Part shown: positions 26,134-35,344 of the stretch, one piece after another
Position numbering within the stretch: position 1 is the stretch's first letter
Layout of the letters: every line of letters begins with the position of its first letter
Origin: RUG11237 sp050874665
Lineage (GTDB): Bacteria > Bacillota > Clostridia > Lachnospirales > Lachnospiraceae
Assembly (NCBI GenBank): GCA_050874665.1
Contig: JBNMLC010000005.1
Location: forward strand, 62,001 to 126,000
Length of the DNA: 64,000 nt
Direction of reading: 5' to 3'
Made by a program: the position numbers and the translations under genes
Notes under the pieces: generated by a model
Database searches by the model: none
Seen by the model: the letters and a program-made list of their open reading frames with translations, nothing else
Told to the model about the DNA's origin: nothing

Positions 26134-26748
26134 TTAAGATAAATATAATTTATTTTTGTGGATATATTCCTCTACCGTTTTAGGAATATAATACGTCACC
26201 GTTTTACCGTTTTTGATTCTATCCCTGATATCATGGGAAGAAAAAGAGAGATTTGGCGTATCCATCAAATAAATTTCTGCCTGAAATTTCTGCTCCAATA
26301 GAGCAATTTGCTTTTTCACCTTTTCTCTCCCTAATTCATCTCGAACTGCTGCCAATAATGTTGCATGTTTACATATGATGTCTGGTTGTTGCCATTTTTC
26401 CAAATCAAACAGGGAATCTGCGCCCAGTATAAAGTAATATTTGGTATCAGGATGTTCTTTTTTTAATAATTCTAATGTCTTATAGGTATATATTACTCCC
26501 GTTCTATCCAGTTCAAAGGAAGAAATCTTCAAATGAGGATTATCCTTCACTGCCAGCTTAAGCATACTCATTCGATGAGCGCCCTTCTCTTCTGCTTTCA
26601 TATCTTTATGGGGTGGATTTCCGTTTGGCATCATCAAAACATAGTCTAAGTCAAATGTTTCATACGCTGTTTCCGCTAATATTAAGTGTCCAATATGAAC
26701 AGGATTAAAAGTTCCACCCAGTATACCTACTTTTTTCAATGCTTCCAT
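26134..26748 (-). CDS. nadD: Nicotinate-nucleotide adenylyltransferase
   Basis: Joins NaMN and ATP to form deamido-NAD in NAD synthesis. The 204 residues have the nucleotidyltransferase loop GGTFNPVHIGHL near residue 11, PNGNPPHKD, FILGADSL and the C-terminal SFSSHDIRDRI, the family's ISSTxIR equivalent. yhbY lies upstream and yqeK is 14 bases downstream. Confidence 0.97.
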   Translation of the reverse strand: MEALKKVGILGGTFNPVHIGHLILAETAYETFDLDYVLMMPNGNPPHKDMKAEEKGAHRMSMLKLAVKDNPHLKISSFELDRTGVIYTYKTLELLKKEHPDTKYYFILGADSLFDLEKWQQPDIICKHATLLAAVRDELGREKVKKQIALLEQKFQAEIYLMDTPNLSFSSHDIRDRIKNGKTVTYYIPKTVEEYIHKNKLYLS

Positions 26749-26783
26749 AATATATCCCTCAGTTTCATTCGAATTACTCTATT

Positions 26784-27077
26784 TTACATAGGAAGGTTAA
26801 TTTTCTTTTTATTATCTTTCCCTTCTTTATATAAAATTATTTTCTTTCCAATGACCTGAACTACTTGTGAATGCGTACGCTCTGAAACAATCGAAGCAAT
26901 TTCTCTTGGGTCATCAAAACAATTCTTTAAAACACTGATTTTGATTAGTTCCCTTGCAGCCAAAGCCTCTGAAATTCCCTGTGTCAATTCTGGTGTCAGG
27001 CTGGATTTACCAACTTGAAAAATTGGTTCCATATTAGTCGCAAGACTTTTTAAATAAGCACGTTGTTTACTTGTCAT
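26784..27077 (-). CDS. yhbY: YhbY-type CRM-domain RNA-binding protein
   Basis: 97-residue single CRM domain associated with the 50S precursor. It begins MTSKQRAYLKSLATNMEPIFQVGKSSL and has the GxxG-type loop seen in family members near ALAARELIKISVLKN. Starts at 27077 with AGGAGG upstream, 11 bases after obg. Confidence 0.95.
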   Translation of the reverse strand: MTSKQRAYLKSLATNMEPIFQVGKSSLTPELTQGISEALAARELIKISVLKNCFDDPREIASIVSERTHSQVVQVIGKKIILYKEGKDNKKKINLPM

Positions 27078-27088
27078 TTTTCTTCCTC

Positions 27089-28393
27089 CTAGCGGTAATA
27101 ATCAAATTCCAAAGTATACATTCGCACAGTATCACCTTCGGAAATGCCAGCTTCCTCTAACTTGTCTAAAATTTTCTGTTCCTTTAAGAACTTTTGGAAG
27201 AACGCAAAACCTTTTTCAGAGTCCAGATTTGTATATCCCAGCATTTTTTCAATCTTAGGTCCCTCTACAATAAATACTGTTGCATCTTCCGGATCCTGTT
27301 CTACGGTATATCCATCTCCGGTAATTTCCTCTTCTTTTTCTAATTCCGGGAAATATTCCTGTTCAAATACAATAGGCTCTACCTTATTTTCCTCTAGCAT
27401 AGAACTTACGTAATATAAAAGCTCTTTTAATCCCTCACCGGAAACTGCTGAAATCGGAAATACCTTCATTCCCTGAGGTTCAAATTCCTTTCGAATTCTG
27501 TCAATTGGATTTTCTTCTCCGTTTTCTGTAAATATACAGTCAATTTTATTTGCAGCAATAATCTGAGGACGTTTCGCTAACTCTTCATTATAATTTTCGA
27601 GTTCTTTATTGATGGCATAAATATCTTCGATCGGATCGCGACCCTCGGTAGAAGCAGCATCTACCAGATGGATCATTACACCCGTTCTTTCGATATGCCG
27701 TAAAAACTCATGTCCAAGTCCAACACCTTCTGAAGCACCTTCGATTAGTCCCGGAATGTCTGCAATAACAAAACTCTTTGCACCTTCTAAATCTACCACT
27801 CCCAGATTTGGATGTATGGTGGTGAAATGATAATTCGCAATTTTTGGTCTTGCATTTGTTACTCTGGACAATAACGTCGATTTTCCGACATTTGGGAAGC
27901 CTATCAATCCTACATCTGCAATAACTTTTAATTCTAGCTTTAAATTAAGCTCCTTCGCCGGTTGTCCCGGTTGTGCATATTTTGGTGCCTGCATCGTAGA
28001 GGTTGCAAAATGCTGGTTACCAAGACCGCCTTTTCCTCCTCTTAAAATACAAAATTCTTCCTTTGCATCTGACATATCTTTAATGACTTTGTCGCTCTCT
28101 AATTCTTTAATAACCGTTCCTAAAGGTACCTTAATGTAGATATCCTCTCCGTCTTTACCGCGACAGTTCCTCTTACCGCCTACTGCTCCATCTCCGGCAC
28201 AGTATTTACGAATATGACGGAAATCTGAAAGGGTATTCAAGCCTTCATCTACTATAAATATAACATCTCCGCCATGACCACCGTCACCGCCATCCGGTCC
28301 CCCATTAGGAACATATTTTTCACGTCTGAAACTTACATGACCGTCTCCGCCTTTGCCGGAACGTACATAAATTTTGGCATGATCCGCAAACAT
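27089..28393 (-). CDS. obgE: Obg GTPase (CgtA)
   Basis: GTPase for late 50S assembly and stress signalling. I use ATG 28393 with GGAGGTTA upstream; the open frame extends 22 codons farther but without an RBS. The 434 residues consist of the glycine-rich Obg fold (1-158, with repeats such as GGDGGHGGDV), the G domain with GFPNVGKST, DIPGLIEGA and NKID, and a C-terminal OCT domain (about 345-425). Confidence 0.98.
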   Translation of the reverse strand: MFADHAKIYVRSGKGGDGHVSFRREKYVPNGGPDGGDGGHGGDVIFIVDEGLNTLSDFRHIRKYCAGDGAVGGKRNCRGKDGEDIYIKVPLGTVIKELESDKVIKDMSDAKEEFCILRGGKGGLGNQHFATSTMQAPKYAQPGQPAKELNLKLELKVIADVGLIGFPNVGKSTLLSRVTNARPKIANYHFTTIHPNLGVVDLEGAKSFVIADIPGLIEGASEGVGLGHEFLRHIERTGVMIHLVDAASTEGRDPIEDIYAINKELENYNEELAKRPQIIAANKIDCIFTENGEENPIDRIRKEFEPQGMKVFPISAVSGEGLKELLYYVSSMLEENKVEPIVFEQEYFPELEKEEEITGDGYTVEQDPEDATVFIVEGPKIEKMLGYTNLDSEKGFAFFQKFLKEQKILDKLEEAGISEGDTVRMYTLEFDYYR

Positions 28394-28488
28394 AATTAAC
28401 CTCCGTCTAATCAATTCATAATTTTTTGTTACAAATATATCACAAAGAGCTCCAAACAAACGTTTGAAGCTCTTAAAATCCCTGAGGA

Positions 28489-28779
28489 TTATTTTTCATT
28501 TGATACTGGATATACAGAAGCCTGCTTCTTATCTCTACCTTTTCTTTCGAAACGAAGAACACCATCTGTCAATGCGAATAAAGTATCATCTCCACCGATA
28601 CCAACATTAGTACCTGGATGAATCTTTGTTCCACGCTGTCTGTAAAGAATATTACCAGCTTTAACGAACTGTCCGTCTGCTCTTTTTGCTCCTAATCTCT
28701 TGGATTCAGAATCTCTACCGTTCTTAGTAGAACCAACTCCTTTTTTATGAGCAAAAAACTGAAGGTTCATATTTAACAT
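28489..28779 (-). CDS. rpmA: Ribosomal protein L27 with cleavable N-terminal extension
   Basis: Large-subunit protein near the peptidyl transferase centre. The 96 residues start MLNMNLQFFAHKKGVGSTKN. The LQFF/A junction (after Phe9) is the Firmicutes motif that Prp cleaves to expose the working N-terminus. prp lies directly upstream in the operon, a functional match visible in sequence. Confidence 0.98.
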   Translation of the reverse strand: MLNMNLQFFAHKKGVGSTKNGRDSESKRLGAKRADGQFVKAGNILYRQRGTKIHPGTNVGIGGDDTLFALTDGVLRFERKGRDKKQASVYPVSNEK

Positions 28780-28784
28780 TTTAA

Positions 28785-29120
28785 TTACACCTCCTTGAAT
28801 GATATTGATACATAATCTTCCTCTTGATTGAATACATTACGTATGGATTCCAGTCCAAGAATCATAGAATCAATTAAAAGGGTAGCCTCTGCACTAGGCT
28901 CCGAATGAAACATGTAATCAATAAATCCTGTTTCATCATCTGCCTCACACTTAAACTTATCATAAGTAAATTTCTCAATGGAATTTATTGTATTAAGCAC
29001 AAGGATGGAAACAGCAGAACAAACAATATCCTGTCCGCTTTCATCATATTCGGCATGTCCCTTACATTGAAATCCTACATATTCTTCTTCCTGGTTCTTG
29101 TAAATTGTTATTTTAATCAT
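28785..29120 (-). CDS. prp: Ribosomal-processing cysteine protease Prp
   Basis: Cysteine protease that removes the L27 extension. It has 111 residues with catalytic His22 (CKGHAEYD) and Cys34 (DIVCSAVS), the same positions as in characterised Firmicutes Prp. It lies between rplU and rpmA (5 bases before rpmA), the standard order. Confidence 0.96.
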   Translation of the reverse strand: MIKITIYKNQEEEYVGFQCKGHAEYDESGQDIVCSAVSILVLNTINSIEKFTYDKFKCEADDETGFIDYMFHSEPSAEATLLIDSMILGLESIRNVFNQEEDYVSISFKEV

Positions 29121-29141
29121 AATTTCTGTTTACATACAAAA

Positions 29142-29450
29142 TTAAGCATTAATCTTTTCGATTTTTACTTCTGTGTATGCTTGTCTATGACCCTGCTTTT
29201 TGTGATAGCCAGATTTTCTCTTGTATTTGTAAACGATGACTTTTTTACCTTTGCCTTCGCCTACAACAGAAGCTTCAACTGTTGCTCCTGCAACTGTTGG
29301 GTTTCCAACTACAAGCTTATCGTTGCTAACTGCAAGTACCTGATCAAATTTAACAGTTTCGCCAGCAGCTAAACCTAATTTTTCAACCTTGATCGTATCT
29401 CCTTCAGCAACTTTGTACTGTTTACCACCTGTTGCAATAATTGCGTACAT
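29142..29450 (-). CDS. rplU: Ribosomal protein L21
   Basis: 102 residues, beginning MYAIIATGGKQYKVAEGDTI and ending with the conserved YKRKSGYHKKQGHRQAYTEVKI. It is first in rplU-prp-rpmA, with AGGAGGTG before the ATG and a leader of about 75 bases that may carry the L21 autoregulatory structure. Confidence 0.98.
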   Translation of the reverse strand: MYAIIATGGKQYKVAEGDTIKVEKLGLAAGETVKFDQVLAVSNDKLVVGNPTVAGATVEASVVGEGKGKKVIVYKYKRKSGYHKKQGHRQAYTEVKIEKINA

Positions 29451-29526
29451 ACGGGCACCTCCTACCTTAAATTACTCGCCAGCTTCGGTGCTGATAACAG
29501 ACTTATAACCTCACTGTGCGGCATAC
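29451..29526 (-). ncRNA. Probable L21 leader (r-protein cis-regulator)
   Basis: The 5' UTR between promoter and rplU holds a short stem CAGC-ACCGAA-GCTG and flanking conserved-looking GTGAGGTTATAAGTCTG. Its position and size fit the Firmicutes L21 leader family; a covariance search would decide. Confidence 0.55.
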
Positions 29527-29532
29527 TTGATT

Positions 29533-29561
29533 ATAATATCATCAAGTTCGTTCACTGTCAA
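29533..29561 (-). promoter_or_regulatory. rplU operon promoter
   Basis: Minus strand TTGACA (29561-29556), 17-base spacer, TATTAT (29538-29533). Confidence 0.82.
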
Positions 29562-29661
29562 TAGGGTTGGAAGATTTTTTCTGTTTTTTAATTATTTTCA
29601 TGTTCTCATAATTGCTTTTGTTTACATATCACTATACAATGCATCTTATATTTTTCTTACT

Positions 29662-30216
29662 TTACCACGGATATTCAGCAAACATATAAGCGATTAACTG
29701 GCAACGCGAGCTGAATTGTTCCGTTTTTAACAATTCCTTTACTTCCTCCCTGGTATAAAACTTCGGTTTTATCTGCTCGTTCTCTGAGGTATGATCACTA
29801 AAAGTCCCTTCTGCCTCGACAAATGCAATATTTGTCATCGTGTCGGAAATTGCCACTGCCGCAAAAGAAGGCGGAAGAATCTTTGTTATCTTCTTAACAG
29901 ACAATCCTGTTTCCTCATAAAGTTCACGTTGAATGCACTTCTCCATGCTCTCACCTTCTTCAAGCATTCCCGCTACCAGATTTATTACTTCGCGATTTAC
30001 ACCCATGCGGAATTCCCGAAGCAGTAAAAGCTTATCATCCTTAGTCACAGCTATGGAAACACCACTGGACTTTTGTCCGATATCTTCCGGTGACTGTAAT
30101 TCCCTGCGGCTTACAATTTCATACTCTTTTTCGCGCCCTGCCTTATTTATATAAGTAAGTACATAGTTCTTTAAATACTTTCCATCCTTCACTTTCCTTA
30201 AATCAGTTAACCTCAT
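29662..30216 (-). CDS. Nudix hydrolase (ADP-ribose pyrophosphatase-like)
   Basis: 184 residues from ATG 30216 (GAGG 7 bases upstream; GTG 30228 is weaker). The Nudix box runs GMLEEGESMEKCIQ then RELYEETGLSV, complete with the REUxEExGU metal-binding part. The N-terminal strand region and length resemble ADP-ribose/NDP-sugar hydrolases (NudF type), but the substrate is not certain. It lies 18 bases after rng. Confidence 0.85.
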   Translation of the reverse strand: MRLTDLRKVKDGKYLKNYVLTYINKAGREKEYEIVSRRELQSPEDIGQKSSGVSIAVTKDDKLLLLREFRMGVNREVINLVAGMLEEGESMEKCIQRELYEETGLSVKKITKILPPSFAAVAISDTMTNIAFVEAEGTFSDHTSENEQIKPKFYTREEVKELLKTEQFSSRCQLIAYMFAEYPW

Positions 30217-30234
30217 AATCAACCTCACCTCATT

Positions 30235-31428
30235 TTATGTTATGTCCTTTAACGTTATCTGTTCATGTAATGGCTTCTTTTGTTTTTTTCTGGTAATTTC
30301 CACCATCTGCAGTTTTGTCATGTCGACCAGATTTGTAGGTATTGCATCTCTTCGCACCAATTCATGTAACTCATGCATTAAAAGTACCCGATCCTCTTCT
30401 CTCTCCATATCAATAAAGTCCACAAGAATAATTCCCGACAAATTTCTAATTTTTAATTGGTTTGCAATTTCTTTTGCCGCCTCTAAATTAATTTTTAAAA
30501 ATGTTTTCTGCCTGTCCTTACGCTTACTATCACATTTTCCTGTATTTACATCGATAACTGTACAGGCTTCGGTAGGTTCAATCACAAGATATGCTCCTGA
30601 CTTCATCCACACCTGTCGCTGCAATGCACGTTCTAAATCTCTTGTAATATTATATAAAGCAGACAACGGCAAGGTTTTGTCTTCGTAAAAATGCAGGCTT
30701 TCTTTATCTTCCGGCTGATATTTAGAGAGATATTTTTCCAGCTCATCATATACAGACTTCACATCTGTTATAATTTTATCCAATTCACCAACATAACTAT
30801 TGCGAAGTTGCTGCAAATAAAACGGTTCTGCACGATACACAAGACTAAACGCTGTTCTGTGAACTGCTGTTTCCTTAATCTTTTGCAGACGCTCCATTAA
30901 AAAGTAAAATTCCGTTTCTAACATTTCTTTCGTTGCTTCCGCTGCATTCGTACGAATCACAATTCCGTTTCCCTGCAAGTCAAATGTTCCAAAAAATTCT
31001 TTTAATTCTCTGCGCATGTCAGAATGAATTTTACCGGATACACCAATTTTTTCATTTCCTGTCGTAATTGCCATATACTTTCCCGGAATGTTTAGGTTGG
31101 CAGAGACAACCGGTTCCTTTGTCTTTAACGCCTCTTTTTGCACCTGTACTAAAATTTCATCTCCCTGCACAAGTTCACTTTTTCCCATTCTCTTTATATA
31201 GATGGGATTCGGATTTTCCTTCAAGGAATAATAGCAGACAATTCCACCTTCAATCTCTATGAATGCCGCCTGAATATTTTTCACAATATTTCTAACCTTT
31301 CCTACATATATATTTCCAAGAATAGATACTTCTTCCTTTCGTCTGCATTCAAACCATAAAGGTTTTCCAGACCGATATCCCGCTGCCACAAGAATATTCT
31401 TAAGTTCCGTGATAACAATATTACTCAT
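30235..31428 (-). CDS. rng: Ribonuclease E/G family protein, short form lacking the zinc-link
   Basis: Endoribonuclease for RNA maturation. The 397 residues have an embedded S1 domain (about 35-115), a 5' sensor and RNase H-like part, and the DNase I-like part with catalytic Asp293 (VIDVNTG) and Asp337 (ILVDFID). It ends at MVEITRKKQKKPLHEQITLKDIT. E. coli RNase G continues there into the CPxC zinc-link that holds the tetramer. The start overlaps the DUF2344 gene by 8 bases. Confidence 0.9.
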   Translation of the reverse strand: MSNIVITELKNILVAAGYRSGKPLWFECRRKEEVSILGNIYVGKVRNIVKNIQAAFIEIEGGIVCYYSLKENPNPIYIKRMGKSELVQGDEILVQVQKEALKTKEPVVSANLNIPGKYMAITTGNEKIGVSGKIHSDMRRELKEFFGTFDLQGNGIVIRTNAAEATKEMLETEFYFLMERLQKIKETAVHRTAFSLVYRAEPFYLQQLRNSYVGELDKIITDVKSVYDELEKYLSKYQPEDKESLHFYEDKTLPLSALYNITRDLERALQRQVWMKSGAYLVIEPTEACTVIDVNTGKCDSKRKDRQKTFLKINLEAAKEIANQLKIRNLSGIILVDFIDMEREEDRVLLMHELHELVRRDAIPTNLVDMTKLQMVEITRKKQKKPLHEQITLKDIT

Positions 31429-32128
31429 AGAAATCTTCTCCTAAAGCTTCCAGCGACACAAATTTATGATTCTCTTCTTCACCCAAATCCGCATATAAAT
31501 CAAGGCGTTTCACTTTAAGAGCGAACTCATCCATAGAAATACCTGTATGCTCTGCAAACGCTCCAAAAATCAAATCCGGTTTAATATTGTTGGCACTTCC
31601 CGCACCAATCATCAGATAAATTCCGTCTTTCTCTTCTTTCACCTCGTACATGTAGGTCTTTAAATCAATTTCTCTGGTATTTTTCTTGGTCTGCTTCGTA
31701 ACCACAATACTGTCTCTGTTACAAAATTCCATAAATTTCTCAGTCGAAAATCCCTCTGGTTTATGACCTTCCCGAAATTTCACCATGTAATCTGCCGCCG
31801 CCACAAGGCTCATCGCATTTTTGGCATTATCCTCAAGAAGCTTTACACTTTCTACCGTAACTCCTTCTACCATAACTTCATTCAAGCGCTCACACATATC
31901 TTTAGACGTTGTGATAGAATTTACTTCAATATCCAAGTATTCACCATCACTATAGACACCTACTCCTAAGGGCAGTGCAAACGACATAATCTGATGAGGG
32001 TTAAATCCCTGTGAATAAGCAATATCAATATCCGCTCTGCGCATTGCTTTTTGAAAGTAGCGCATCATATCCAGATGTCCGATAAATACCATCATACCAG
32101 CCTTTGTAAACTTAATTCTTAGCTTCAA
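31421..32128 (-). CDS. TIGR03936 family radical SAM-associated protein (DUF2344)
   Basis: 235 residues if TTG 32128 is the start (GGAGGAGG 8 bases upstream); longer in-frame codons overlap the upstream gene without an RBS. The sequence has the family start KLRIKFTKAGMMVFIGHLDMMRYF and RADIDIAYSQGFNPHQIMSFA. DUF2344 proteins accompany TIGR03960 radical SAM proteins as a partner or are fused to them; here they are separate, overlapping genes. Function unknown. Confidence 0.88.
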   Translation of the reverse strand: MKLRIKFTKAGMMVFIGHLDMMRYFQKAMRRADIDIAYSQGFNPHQIMSFALPLGVGVYSDGEYLDIEVNSITTSKDMCERLNEVMVEGVTVESVKLLEDNAKNAMSLVAAADYMVKFREGHKPEGFSTEKFMEFCNRDSIVVTKQTKKNTREIDLKTYMYEVKEEKDGIYLMIGAGSANNIKPDLIFGAFAEHTGISMDEFALKVKRLDLYADLGEEENHKFVSLEALGEDFYE

Positions 32129-33977
32129 AACATACACCTCCTCCAAATGCAGCCGCTCCACAGCCCTGGCACGCCATACGACAGTTAGGCGTAACTACCA
32201 TATCCTTCGCACGCTGCCACTCTCTTTGAAAGAACTCCTTCGAAACACCCACATCAATAAAATCCCACGGAAGCGTTTCATCTAGATTGCGCTCCCTCTT
32301 TGTATAGAACATGATATCAATGCCTTCTTCTTCAAATGCTTCCATCCACAAATCATTCTGGAAGGTTTCTGACCACGCATCATAAAGACAGCCCTTACGA
32401 TATGCATTTAAAATCACCTTTCCAACCCTTCGGTCTCCCCGGGCAAGAACCCCTTCAAGTACCGTAACATCAGCTTCATGATAATTGTACTTAATGCTCT
32501 TTTTGTTTAGCTGTTCTTTTACCGTATCATTTACAATATGTGCCTTTTCTAAAAATTCTTCCTTTGTATTCATAGATGCCCATTGAAATGGTGTAAACGG
32601 CTTAGGTACAAAAAAGGAAGAGCTTGCCACAATTTGTACTTTTCCATTACGTTCCGACTTAGGAATTTCGTAATAACGCTCTGCAACTTTTTCCGAAAGA
32701 TAAGCAATCCCTTTGATATCTTCTTCTGTCTCTGTTGGCAAACCAAGCATAAAATATAGCTTCACCCTGTTCCAGCCAGCTTCGAAAGCAAGTCCGGCTC
32801 CGTTAATAATCACTTCCTCCGTCAGCCCCTTATTAATCACATTACGCATGCGCTGAGAGCCTGCTTCCGGTGCAAACGTCAAACTACTTTTTCTAACATC
32901 CTGTACCTTACTCATAACGTCCAGAGAAAACGCATCAATACGCAGAGATGGTAATGATACGTTCACCCCTTTTCCCTTAAATTCATCAATCAGAAAGTTT
33001 ACTAACTCTCCTAGTTTAGAATAATCACTTGAACTTAAGGAGCTTAAGGAAATCTCTTCATGCCCTGTATTCTTGAGCATTTTATAAGCTCTGCTCTTCA
33101 GCATTTCCACATTTCGTTCCCTCACCGGACGATAAATCATGCCTGCCTGACAGAAGCGGCAGCCGCGAATACAGCCACGCTGAATTTCCAAGACTACTCT
33201 GTCCTGTGTCGCCTTAATAAAAGGTACTACCGGTTTTTCTGGATAATAAGTATTTGTTAAATCCATAACAATTTCCTTTTTTATCGTATGAGGTATGTCC
33301 TCGTATTTAGGCTTAAACTCTGCAATCGTACCATCTTCGTTATAACTCACTTCATACATAGACGGAGCATAAATACCCGGAAGTTTTCCCGCTTCACGAA
33401 GAAATTCTTCTCTAGAAGAATTGTTTGCCTTATGCGTTTTATATAAATCCACAAGCTTACGGTAAACGGTTTCTCCCTCTCCCATATAAAACAAATCAAA
33501 GAAATCTGCCAGAGGTTCCGGGTTATAGGCGCACGGACCACCACCAATGACAACCGGATGCTCCCATGTTCTTTCTTGGCTTTCTAACGGAATCTTACTC
33601 AATTCTAACACTTGCAAAATGTTGGTATAACACATTTCATACTGAATTGTAATTCCTAAAAAATCAAAATCCTTAATAGGATCCTGTGACTCTAATGCAA
33701 ACAGTGGAATATCCTGTTCCCGCATAATTTTATCTAAGTCCATCCACGGAGAATAGACACGTTCACAATACACATCTTCCCACTGATTGAACATATCATA
33801 TAAAATCTGTATTCCTAAATGAGACATACCGATTTCGTACACATCCGGAAAGCACATGGCAAAACGTACCTCTATATCTGCTAAATCCTTTACCACGCTG
33901 TTTACCTCATTGCCTATATATCTTGCCGGCTTTTCGATTTTTAATAATATTTCATCTGATAACGCTTGCTTTCTCAC
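32112..33977 (-). CDS. TIGR03960 family B12-binding-like radical SAM protein
   Basis: 621 residues from GTG 33977 (GGAGG 7 bases upstream). An N-terminal B12-binding-like region (about 35-200) precedes the radical SAM cluster motif CIRGCRFC (CxxxCxxC, near 268-275). The C-terminal tail has further Cys (CRMACQGCGAAAFGGGVC). The conserved neighbourhood with rng and rplU suggests an RNA-modification role, but no substrate is known. Confidence 0.92.
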   Translation of the reverse strand: MRKQALSDEILLKIEKPARYIGNEVNSVVKDLADIEVRFAMCFPDVYEIGMSHLGIQILYDMFNQWEDVYCERVYSPWMDLDKIMREQDIPLFALESQDPIKDFDFLGITIQYEMCYTNILQVLELSKIPLESQERTWEHPVVIGGGPCAYNPEPLADFFDLFYMGEGETVYRKLVDLYKTHKANNSSREEFLREAGKLPGIYAPSMYEVSYNEDGTIAEFKPKYEDIPHTIKKEIVMDLTNTYYPEKPVVPFIKATQDRVVLEIQRGCIRGCRFCQAGMIYRPVRERNVEMLKSRAYKMLKNTGHEEISLSSLSSSDYSKLGELVNFLIDEFKGKGVNVSLPSLRIDAFSLDVMSKVQDVRKSSLTFAPEAGSQRMRNVINKGLTEEVIINGAGLAFEAGWNRVKLYFMLGLPTETEEDIKGIAYLSEKVAERYYEIPKSERNGKVQIVASSSFFVPKPFTPFQWASMNTKEEFLEKAHIVNDTVKEQLNKKSIKYNYHEADVTVLEGVLARGDRRVGKVILNAYRKGCLYDAWSETFQNDLWMEAFEEEGIDIMFYTKRERNLDETLPWDFIDVGVSKEFFQREWQRAKDMVVTPNCRMACQGCGAAAFGGGVCFEAKN

Positions 33978-34039
33978 GTTAAATCCTCCATTATATAAAC
34001 GAATGTTTTTCTTTCATTTTCAGTTTCAAACGCTACATA

Positions 34040-34068
34040 AGTATAGCAAAAATCAGTTTTCAATTCAA
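34040..34068 (-). promoter_or_regulatory. Promoter of the TIGR03960 gene
   Basis: Minus strand TTGAAT (34068-34063), 17-base spacer, TATACT (34045-34040). Confidence 0.75.
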
Positions 34069-34116
34069 GTTTTTTGCTTGTCATGCATAAGACATCTGAA
34101 TATGCAACATCTCCCC

Positions 34117-34145
34117 TTGCAAATCTCTCATTTTTTCAGTATAAT
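34117..34145 (+). promoter_or_regulatory. Promoter of the PilT-like gene
   Basis: TTGCAA (34117-34122), 17-base spacer, TATAAT (34140-34145). The earlier ATG at 34157 lies only 12 bases after the -10, supporting ATG 34196. Confidence 0.78.
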
Positions 34146-34195
34146 TTATATTATATATGTACAACTTCAACAAAATAAATAAGGGAGAAAAAAAA

Positions 34196-35254
34196 ATGGA
34201 TTTTACAATTGAAGATTTATTAACCACAGCAAAAGAAAACCGTGCATCTGATTTACATATTTCTGTTGGCATTCCACCCAAAATGCGTATTCATGGCGAA
34301 TTACAGACAATGCCTTATCCTCGTCTTAACGCCGAAGACACTGTTTCATTATTAAAACCGATTCTTGATGTCCGTACGCAAAAAATCTTAGATGAAAAGG
34401 GTGAAGTCGATTTTTCTCATGCTATTGAAAGTGTAGGTCGATTCCGTGTAAACATCTTTAAACAAAAAGAAACCTTAGCAGCCGTAATGCGTATCATCAC
34501 TACCGATATTCCGGATGCTCAAAAGCTTGGAGTTCCTAAAGCAGTCATTGAACTCACGAAACGAAAAAGAGGTCTGGTTCTTGTAACAGGTCCTACAGGA
34601 AGCGGTAAATCAACTACTCTCGCTTCTTTAATTGACATTATTAATTCGAACAATACTTCTCACATTGTAACACTAGAAGACCCAATCGAATACCTGCACA
34701 CGCATAAATCCTGTGTTGTAAACCAAAGGGAAATCGGACTCGATACACAGTCTTACGGAAACGCACTTCGTGCTGTACTTCGTGAAGACCCTGATGTTAT
34801 CCTGGTAGGTGAAATGCGTGATTTGGATACAATCTCTACTGCTATTACAGCCGCAGAAACAGGTCACTTGGTTTTCTCCACATTACATACCATCGGAGCA
34901 AGTGCAACCATTGACCGTATCATAGATGTATTCCCGCCTCACCAGCAGCAGCAGATTCGTACTCAGCTCGGTTTCGTATTAGAAGCTGTAGTTTCACAGC
35001 AGCTAATTCCAACTTCTGATGGACAAGGTCGCGTTGCTGCATTTGAAGTTATGCTTGGTACACCTGCTATTAAGAGTCTGATTCGTGAATGTAAAAACCA
35101 TCAGATTGATTCTATCGTACAGGTAAATAAGAAAATCGGGATGCAGACTATGGATGATGCTATCTATGATTTATTCTTAAGAGAACGTATTAATTCGACA
35201 GAAGCCTTAGAATTTGCAGTAGACCCTATTGCAATGGAAAAGAAGTTATTTTAA
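34196..35254 (+). CDS. pilT: PilT-like type IV pilus retraction ATPase
   Basis: Hexameric secretion-type ATPase that powers pilus retraction. ATG 34196 follows AAGGGAG; 352 residues. Motifs are Walker A GPTGSGKST (about residue 130), the Asp box with EDPIEYLH, Walker B VILVGEMRDLDT and the His box HLVFSTLHT, all intact. The extreme N-terminus DFTIEDLLTTAKENRASDLHISVG fits PilT. No pilin, assembly ATPase or platform gene is in view: it is a single-gene unit with its own promoter and terminator. Confidence 0.92.
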   Translation: MDFTIEDLLTTAKENRASDLHISVGIPPKMRIHGELQTMPYPRLNAEDTVSLLKPILDVRTQKILDEKGEVDFSHAIESVGRFRVNIFKQKETLAAVMRIITTDIPDAQKLGVPKAVIELTKRKRGLVLVTGPTGSGKSTTLASLIDIINSNNTSHIVTLEDPIEYLHTHKSCVVNQREIGLDTQSYGNALRAVLREDPDVILVGEMRDLDTISTAITAAETGHLVFSTLHTIGASATIDRIIDVFPPHQQQQIRTQLGFVLEAVVSQQLIPTSDGQGRVAAFEVMLGTPAIKSLIRECKNHQIDSIVQVNKKIGMQTMDDAIYDLFLRERINSTEALEFAVDPIAMEKKLF

Positions 35255-35280
35255 TCACAAAAACATTTTTTCGTGAAACA

Positions 35281-35319
35281 AAAGAGCAAGATATGTCAAA
35301 CACATACCCTGCTCTTTTT
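35281..35319. terminator. Terminator between pilT-like and SH3-protein genes
   Basis: Arms AAAGAGCA (35281-35288) and TGCTCTTT (35310-35317), then a T-run to 35319. Convergent genes may share it. Confidence 0.8.
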
Positions 35320-35344
35320 CATTCCGCATTTTCTAAGTTCATAA

